This document shows, piece after piece, positions 59,245-64,000 of a stretch of DNA of 64,000 bases. Every line of letters begins with the position of its first letter. The first letter of the stretch is position 1. A model generated the notes under the pieces. It worked only from the letters and a program-made list of their open reading frames with translations. It was not told the origin of the DNA and made no database searches. Position numbers and translations under genes: made by a program. Source of the stretch: Pseudooceanicola atlanticus (lineage in GTDB: Bacteria > Pseudomonadota > Alphaproteobacteria > Rhodobacterales > Rhodobacteraceae); assembly GCF_000768315.1 (NCBI RefSeq), contig NZ_AQQX01000003.1, forward strand, positions 248,001-312,000, in the 5' to 3' direction.

Positions 59245-60432
59245 ATGCGTGACGCCGTCATCGTTTCCACCGCCCGCACCGGCATCGGCCGCGCCTTTCG
59301 CGGCAGCCTCAACGCCACCAAGGCCCCGACCATGGCGGGCCATGCCCTGTCCCACGCGGTGACCCGCGCCGGCGTCGACCCGGGCGCGATCGAGGATTGC
59401 GTGATGGGCACGGTGCTCGCCGCCGGCACCGCAGGCATGAACCTGGGTCGCAACGCCGTGCTGGCCGCAGGCCTGCCCGTGGACGTGCCCGCCATGACCG
59501 TGGATCGCCAATGCGCCTCGGGCCTCATGGCGATCTGCATCGCCGCCCGCCAGATCGTCGCCGACGGGATGGACGTGGTCGCCGCCGGAGGCCAGGATCA
59601 TATCTCCTCCGTGCAGGGCGACTATTTCGACTGGGCCTCACGCGAGGCCGATCCCAACGTGATCGCCAAGGCACCCGATGCCTACATGCCGATGCTGAAA
59701 ACGGCCGAGGTCGTGGCACAGCGCTACGGCATCACCCGCGAGGCGCAGGACGCCTATTCCGCCGAAAGCCAGGCCCGCACCGCGGCCGCACAGCAGGCCG
59801 GACGCTTCGACGACGAGATCGTGCCCTTCACGACCGACATGCTGGTGACCGACAAGGCCACCGGCGCGACCCGGATGCAGACAGTCACCCTGGACCGCGA
59901 CGAGGGCAACCGCCCCGGCAGCACCGCCGACAGCCTGGCCCAGCTGAAACCGGTAATGGAGGGCGGCGTCATCACCGCCGGCAATGCCAGCCAGCTGTCC
60001 GACGGGGCCTCCGCCTGCGTGTTGATGTCGGGCCAGGCTGCCGCCCGGGCCGGGGTCGAACCGCTCGGCACATGGCGCGGCATGGCGGTGGCGGGCTGCG
60101 AACCCGACGAGATGGGCATCGGCCCGGTCTTCGCCGTGCCCAATCTGCTGGAAAAGCACGGGCTCCGGGTCGAGGATATCGGCCTGTGGGAGCTGAACGA
60201 GGCCTTCGCCGTCCAGGCGCTCTATTGCCGTGATCGGTTGGGCATCGACCCGGAGCGTTACAACGTCAACGGCGGCGGCATCTCCATCGGGCATCCCTAC
60301 GGCATGTCCGGCGCCCGCCTCGTCGGCCATGCCCTGATCGAGGCGAAACGGCGCGGCGAACGCTACGCGGTGGTCACCATGTGCACCGGCGGCGGCATGG
60401 GCGCCGCGGCCCTGTTCGAGGTGAACACCTGA
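59245..60432 (+). CDS. Acetyl-CoA C-acyltransferase (thiolase)
   Basis: The 395-residue enzyme has the thiolase active-site set: nucleophile Cys in [19 protein letters not shown], the His in [18 protein letters not shown] and the second Cys in [11 protein letters not shown]. It cleaves 3-ketoacyl-CoA as the last step of the degradation. ATG 59245 is preferred to the TTG at 59230. It is cotranscribed with the FadB-like gene and followed by a hairpin terminator. Confidence 0.93.
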   Translation: MRDAVIVSTARTGIGRAFRGSLNATKAPTMAGHALSHAVTRAGVDPGAIEDCVMGTVLAAGTAGMNLGRNAVLAAGLPVDVPAMTVDRQCASGLMAICIAARQIVADGMDVVAAGGQDHISSVQGDYFDWASREADPNVIAKAPDAYMPMLKTAEVVAQRYGITREAQDAYSAESQARTAAAQQAGRFDDEIVPFTTDMLVTDKATGATRMQTVTLDRDEGNRPGSTADSLAQLKPVMEGGVITAGNASQLSDGASACVLMSGQAAARAGVEPLGTWRGMAVAGCEPDEMGIGPVFAVPNLLEKHGLRVEDIGLWELNEAFAVQALYCRDRLGIDPERYNVNGGGISIGHPYGMSGARLVGHALIEAKRRGERYAVVTMCTGGGMGAAALFEVNT

Positions 60433-60446
60433 CCGCGCACGAAAAA

Positions 60447-60475
60447 GGCAGGGGCAGCACCGCGCCGCCCCTGCC
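60447..60475 (+). terminator. Hairpin terminator after thiolase
   Basis: GGCAGGGGC (60447-60455) pairs with GCCCCTGCC (60467-60475); the sequence after it (CGTTCCTTCC) is only mildly T-rich. It lies 15 bases after the thiolase stop. Confidence 0.6.
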
Positions 60476-60493
60476 CGTTCCTTCCAACGTAAA

Positions 60494-60516
60494 GGGGGCC
60501 GTCTACCCCGGCCCCC
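60494..60516 (-). terminator. Hairpin after the zinc dehydrogenase gene
   Basis: GGGGGCC (60494-60500) pairs with GGCCCCC (60510-60516), with TTT (on the minus strand at 60493-60491) after it. It lies 13 bases beyond the minus-strand stop at 60529. Confidence 0.6.
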
Positions 60517-60528
60517 TCATCAGCAAGC

Positions 60529-61572
60529 TCAACCGTTCGGGCGGATCATCAGCTTGATCTGGCTGTCGGGCTTGCGCAGCGCCTCGAACGCCTCGGGCAA
60601 GCCGGACAGGTCAGTGTGATCGGTGATCATCGCCTTCGCGTCGATCAGCCCCTGGCCCATCATGTCCAGCACCCGCCCGAAATCCTCGTCCAGGTAACCC
60701 AGCACGAATTGCAGCCGCAGCTCCTTGAGGGTGGCGGCGATCGGGACGATTTCGTCCGGTTTCATGCAGACCCCGACCAGCACGATGGTGCCGCGCGGGC
60801 GCGACAGGTCGATGGCCTGCTGGATCAGCCCCGGCACGCCGACGCATTCGAAGATCACGTCAGGCGGCCCGCCGGCCACCTCGGCAAAGGCCGCGCCGAT
60901 ATCGTCGGTCTCGCCCGGGTCGATGACGTGGCTGGCCCCGAAATCCCGCGCCACGTCGCGCCGCGCGGCGGCATATTCGCTGACCACGACAGACCCTGCG
61001 CCGCGCAGGCGGGCAAAGCTGGTCACCGCCAGCCCGATCGGCCCCGCCCCGATCACCAGGACACGCCCGCCCAGCGGGATGTCCGCCCGGTCGACGGCAT
61101 GCAGCCCGACGGCCAGCGGCTCCACCAGCGCGCCCTCCTCGTAGGACACGCTCTCGGGCAGCGGCACGACCTGTTCAGCCCCGACGCGCACCTGCTGCGC
61201 ATAGGCCCCTGGCACGGACTTGTCCAAACCGGTGATCCGGTTCTCGGGGCAGAGAATGCCCAGGCCGTTGCGGCATGATCCATGGCCCATGTCGCGGCAG
61301 GTCTCGCAGGCATTGACCGGCACCGCCGTGGCCCGCAGCCCCACCGGAACGCCCGGATCATCCGATGCGATGACCTCGCCGGCGAATTCATGGCCCAACA
61401 CGGTGCCCGGCTCCTGCAGGAAGACCCCCTCCTGCGTCGCGTGCAGATCCGAGCCGCAGACCCCGCAGGCCTCCACCCGCATCACCACGTGGCCGTCCCC
61501 GGCCGCCAGTTGCGACATGTCCTCGACAGCAAGCGGCTCTCCCAAACCGCGAAAAAAGATGGCTTTGGCCAT
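60529..61572 (-). CDS. Zinc-dependent medium-chain dehydrogenase
   Basis: A 347-residue enzyme of the sorbitol/threonine/butanediol dehydrogenase type. Catalytic zinc residues are visible in ACGVCGSDLHA and GHEFAGEVIA, with EP in EEGALVEPLAVG; the structural-zinc region has NACETCRDMGHGSCRNG. The NAD fold is VLVIGAGPIGLAVTSFARL. It oxidises a polyol or secondary alcohol; the substrate is unknown but should feed the adjacent acyl-CoA genes. ATG 61570-61572 follows GGAGGAGG. It is divergent from the SDR with a GntR-type site between them. Confidence 0.9.
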   Translation of the reverse strand: MAKAIFFRGLGEPLAVEDMSQLAAGDGHVVMRVEACGVCGSDLHATQEGVFLQEPGTVLGHEFAGEVIASDDPGVPVGLRATAVPVNACETCRDMGHGSCRNGLGILCPENRITGLDKSVPGAYAQQVRVGAEQVVPLPESVSYEEGALVEPLAVGLHAVDRADIPLGGRVLVIGAGPIGLAVTSFARLRGAGSVVVSEYAAARRDVARDFGASHVIDPGETDDIGAAFAEVAGGPPDVIFECVGVPGLIQQAIDLSRPRGTIVLVGVCMKPDEIVPIAATLKELRLQFVLGYLDEDFGRVLDMMGQGLIDAKAMITDHTDLSGLPEAFEALRKPDSQIKLMIRPNG

Positions 61573-61604
61573 TCCCGGATCCTCCTCCATTTTGTTAGTC
61601 CTTT

Positions 61605-61615
61605 TCGTAGGACAA
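61605..61615. promoter_or_regulatory. GntR-type operator between dehydrogenase genes
   Basis: TCGTAGGACAA matches TNGTNNNACNA; on the minus strand it reads TTGTCCTACGA, identical in ten of eleven positions to the 57043 site. It lies in the divergent promoter of the zinc dehydrogenase and SDR genes. Confidence 0.55.
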
Positions 61616-61680
61616 TTTTGTGTGTATGTCCATCACCAGGTCTCATCCAGAGGCCGAAACCGAAAATGGGAGGAGAAGAC

Positions 61681-62463
61681 ATGGCCCGATTGAACAACAA
61701 GGTCGCGCTGATCACGGGGGCAGGCACCGGCGTGGGCCGCGCCTGCATGGAAATTTTCGCGAAGGAAGGCGCCAAGGTGGTCGGCGTGTCCCGGACACAG
61801 TCCAACCTTGACGAAGCCCTTGCCGCCGTGACGGATGCAGGCGGCGAAGGCATTGTCGTGGCGGCCGATCTCGCAACCCCCGAAGGCGCGCAGAAGGCGG
61901 TGGAGGCGACGCTCGCCGCCTATGGCCGGATCGACGTGCTCGTGAACTCCGCGGGCGTCGGCTACAGCTACCAGGACAACCATCCCGGCACGATGGACGA
62001 CGTGGTCAACACCACGCCCGAAGCCTGGCGCGAAGTGCTGGCGATCAACCTTGATTCGGGCTTCCACATGTGCCGCCTGGTGATCCCTGAAATGCAGAAG
62101 GCCGGCGGCGGGTCGATCGTCAACGTGACCTCGATCAGCGGCTACCAGGGCCTGCCCGGCGCGCATACCTACACGGCGGCCAAGGCGGGGATGATCAACC
62201 TCACCCGCTCGCTCTGCGTGGCCTATGCCAAGGACGGGATCCGCGCCAATGCCATCGCGCCCGGCTTCATCGCCACCCGGATGGTCGAAAGCTTCCTGCC
62301 GATGTTCGAAGATGCGGCGGTGGCCGAGTCGATCACGCCTATGTCCCGCCCCGGCACGCCCGAGGAAATGGCCTATGGCTGCCTCTATCTCGCCTCGGAC
62401 GAGGCGGGCTATTGCAACGGCTCGATCCTGACCATCGACGGCGGCACCACGGCCCGCCAGTAA
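61681..62463 (+). CDS. Short-chain dehydrogenase/reductase
   Basis: The 260-residue SDR has the NAD(P) motif ALITGAGTGVGRACME, VLVNSAGVGYS, the catalytic Ser in NVTSISGYQG, Tyr and Lys in YTAAKAG, and the C-terminal LYLASDEAGYCNGSILTIDGG. Such enzymes oxidise or reduce hydroxy or keto groups. It is expected to act in the same pathway as the divergent zinc dehydrogenase. GGGAGGAG lies nine bases before ATG 61681. A strong terminator follows. Confidence 0.92.
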   Translation: MARLNNKVALITGAGTGVGRACMEIFAKEGAKVVGVSRTQSNLDEALAAVTDAGGEGIVVAADLATPEGAQKAVEATLAAYGRIDVLVNSAGVGYSYQDNHPGTMDDVVNTTPEAWREVLAINLDSGFHMCRLVIPEMQKAGGGSIVNVTSISGYQGLPGAHTYTAAKAGMINLTRSLCVAYAKDGIRANAIAPGFIATRMVESFLPMFEDAAVAESITPMSRPGTPEEMAYGCLYLASDEAGYCNGSILTIDGGTTARQ

Positions 62464-62494
62464 TCTGGCCAGAATACCCGCCCTCGGGCGGACC

Positions 62495-62524
62495 GGGGCG
62501 CGCGACACAGAGGTCGCGCGCCCC
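62495..62524. terminator. Strong terminator between SDR and bioY
   Basis: GGGGCGCGCGAC (62495-62506) pairs perfectly with GTCGCGCGCCCC (62513-62524) over a six-base loop, followed by GTTTCGTG. It sits between convergent genes and probably serves both, although T-runs are short. Confidence 0.75.
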
Positions 62525-62532
62525 GTTTCGTG

Positions 62533-63072
62533 TCAGGCGTTCGCGAAGCCCGGCCGCGCCTTGTAGAGCGCCGCGGTGATTGCGGCGGCAATCACGGCTT
62601 TCAGGATGTCCCCGGGGATGAAGGGCATGGCATAGCCCGTCGCCGTCAGCAGCGACACTTTCATCATCACGGCCATGCCGATGATCCCGCAGACGGTCAC
62701 GACACCGATGCCACCCACCACGGCCCCCGTCAGCGCCGGCAGGAAGGTCTTGGGCTTGGCAAAGCGGTCAGCCACCAGCCCGATCACGAAGGCGCCCAGC
62801 GGGAACCCGATCAGGTAACCCAGCGTCGGCCCGGCAAAGACGCCCATCCCGCCACGGCCACCGGCCAGCAACGGCAGGCCCAGGGCCACCAGGAACAGGA
62901 ACAGCAGCACCGACAGCGCCCCGTTGCGCGCGCCCAGGATGGTGCCGGCCAGCATGATGCCCATGCTCTGCGCCGTGATCGGAATGCCCGAGGCCAGCGT
63001 CAACTTGGGCAACAGCCCCAGCACAGCGATGAGGGCAGCGAATAGCGCGATCCGCGCGAGTGTCTTTTCCAT
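62533..63072 (-). CDS. bioY: BioY, biotin-specific S component
   Basis: A 179-residue membrane protein with about six helices and the BioY motif region IPITAQSMGIMLAGTILGA and LGLPLLAGGRGGMGVFAGPT, then TGYAMPFIPGDILKAVIAA at the C-terminus. It binds biotin and works alone or with BioM and BioN. GAAGGAAGG precedes ATG 63070-63072. It is the third gene of the bioMNY unit, 20 bases after bioN. Confidence 0.95.
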   Translation of the reverse strand: MEKTLARIALFAALIAVLGLLPKLTLASGIPITAQSMGIMLAGTILGARNGALSVLLFLFLVALGLPLLAGGRGGMGVFAGPTLGYLIGFPLGAFVIGLVADRFAKPKTFLPALTGAVVGGIGVVTVCGIIGMAVMMKVSLLTATGYAMPFIPGDILKAVIAAAITAALYKARPGFANA

Positions 63073-63092
63073 GGGAATCCTTCCTTCCTCAG

Positions 63093-63692
63093 TCAGATCG
63101 TATGCGCGCGGGCGCGCATGGCTTCGGCGGCCTGATCGGCTTCGTCGAGGGCGCCAAGGGCAAGCGGCGGCACGATCCGCCAGCTCAGTCGCCGGGGCGA
63201 TCGCATGCGATAGGCCTCGGCCAGGTGATCGGCCCGCGCCGACAGCGCGGGGATGAAACGCAGGGTCAGCGCCACGGCAAGCGACAGCCTGCGCCGCGCG
63301 ACCTCGGGCACACGCAGACGGGCAAGGCCCCGGTCCACGACGCCCAGGGTCTCTGCCGGGGATGTCGTGCGCGAAAACACCATCGCCGCGGCGATACAGG
63401 CCATCAAGGTGCCCGCCACCGACAGGCCCAGCACAAGGTGCCCGGTCGCCCATTGGAACGCGATGATGAAAACGGCGATCACGGCGGGCATCTTCAGATC
63501 CCGCGCGATCAGCGACAGGAACCAGCGTCCGGGGATCAGGCTGGCCAGCATCACCGCCCCGAAGGCCGCCCAGTTCAGCACCGGCAGGTCGGTGACGCCC
63601 AGAATTGTGCAGAACACACACAGCCCCAGCAGCTTGCGCGCCGCCGGGATGCGGTGAAACGGCGTTGGCCGGGCCGAGAGCGCTCCGATCAT
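63093..63692 (-). CDS. bioN: BioN, ECF transporter transmembrane (T) component
   Basis: A 199-residue membrane protein with about five helices and the EcfT coupling motif region (VARRRLSLAVALTLRFIPAL, AYRMRSPRRLSWRIV, with Ala-Arg-Gly-like EAMRARAHTI at the end). It couples BioY to the BioM ATPase. ATG 63690-63692 overlaps the bioM stop, indicating translational coupling. Confidence 0.9.
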   Translation of the reverse strand: MIGALSARPTPFHRIPAARKLLGLCVFCTILGVTDLPVLNWAAFGAVMLASLIPGRWFLSLIARDLKMPAVIAVFIIAFQWATGHLVLGLSVAGTLMACIAAAMVFSRTTSPAETLGVVDRGLARLRVPEVARRRLSLAVALTLRFIPALSARADHLAEAYRMRSPRRLSWRIVPPLALGALDEADQAAEAMRARAHTI

Positions 63693-64000
63693 TCAAATCC
63701 CCCCTGCCCGGCCATGGCATCGCGATAGGCCCCGATGACCTCTCCCGGTTCGCCGTCCAGCCGCACGGCGCCGGCGTCGATCCACAACACCCGGTCACAG
63801 CCCGTCAGGCTGTCCAGGTCATGGCTCGCCTCGATCCGCGCGGCGGGCAGCTCCTCCAGCACCCGGCGCAACGCCAGCGTCGTCGGCAGATCGAGCCCGG
63901 CAAAGGCCTCATCCATCAGCAATATATCAGGGTCGCCGATACTCGCCACCATCAGGCCCAGCAGATGTTTCTGCCCCTGCGACAGCGAATGCACCAGCCG
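63689..64000 (-). CDS. bioM: BioM, ECF transporter ATPase (partial, 5' end outside window)
   Basis: The visible 103 or so C-terminal residues of an ABC ATPase contain the signature HSLSQGQKHLLGLM, Walker B DILLMDEAFAGLD and the switch His in ARIEASHDLDS, so the Walker A half lies beyond the right edge. The stop overlaps the bioN start. The IEASHDLDSL form differs from ordinary importers but fits the small BioM ATPases. Confidence 0.88.
   Translation of the reverse strand, partial: RLVHSLSQGQKHLLGLMVASIGDPDILLMDEAFAGLDLPTTLALRRVLEELPAARIEASHDLDSLTGCDRVLWIDAGAVRLDGEPGEVIGAYRDAMAGQGGFE

Noticed and set aside
1-64000. CRISPR arrays, tRNA or rRNA genes and complete insertion sequences
   Set aside because: No regularly spaced repeats, no cloverleaf or rRNA-like stretch and no intact transposase were seen by eye; a computed scan could still find a weak case.

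Overview
The window looks like chromosome from a high-GC alphaproteobacterium of the Rhodobacteraceae (Roseobacter/Rhodobacter group). The evidence is a heterotetrameric sarcosine oxidase locus (soxB, soxD, soxA, soxG), a CcmI/RuvX/DUF1289 string, a denitrification set of Rhodobacter type (pseudoazurin, NnrS, a Crp/Fnr NO regulator, norCBQD with NnrU, nirK-nirV), BioYNM, and RTX proteins with Rhodobacteraceae-style nonapeptide repeats. All calls are from reading sequence and translations; no database search was run.

Layout. 1-2.9 kb: partial host-attachment-like protein, small acidic protein, phosphoesterase, superoxide dismutase, DUF1801 protein. 3-9.8 kb: sarcosine oxidase on the minus strand, but soxB is separated from soxDAG by two unrelated small genes, a terminator-like hairpin and a foldable RNA candidate. 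10-16.2 kb: ccmI-ruvX-DUF1289, an acidic membrane-anchored protein, TauE/SafE permease, Bcr/CflA transporter, dusA. 16.5-27.3 kb: nitric oxide and electron-transfer block (nnrS, pazS, NnrR-like regulator, Ca/Na antiporter, DUF1858 protein, norCBQD plus two small membrane genes, nnrU, hemN), with a perfect TTGCG-N4-CGCAA box before norC and a hybrid FNR/NnrR-like box before hemN.

27.6-44.7 kb is an accessory block dominated by cell-envelope and peptide-processing genes: three paralogous ~650-residue alpha/beta hydrolases that share ten cysteines but have no signal peptide, two CPBP-type membrane proteases, SH3-domain proteins, an LprI-like protein, an AraC regulator, a large RTX protein with an embedded clan-A glycosidase-like domain, an L,D-transpeptidase and a META/SH3 protein. 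44.7-48 kb is lower in GC and decayed: a second RTX gene, a mini RTX-like ORF, and a lipoprotein overlapping a 5'-truncated ORF.

47.98-51.2 kb: a clear TPP riboswitch directly ahead of ykoF-thiX-thiZ-thiY, a thiamin/HMP uptake operon. 51.3-54 kb: two small genes, nirV and nirK. 54.2-62.5 kb: an acyl-CoA degradation cluster (acyl-CoA dehydrogenase, GntR regulator, enoyl-CoA hydratase, FadB-like bifunctional enzyme, thiolase, zinc dehydrogenase, SDR) with three matching GntR-type operator candidates. 62.5-64 kb: bioY, bioN and the 3' part of bioM, the biotin ECF transporter.

The most unusual material is the 27.6-44.7 kb envelope/hydrolase block, which lies between the nor and nir genes. The split sox locus with its candidate structured RNA and the predicted GntR regulon are also worth testing.
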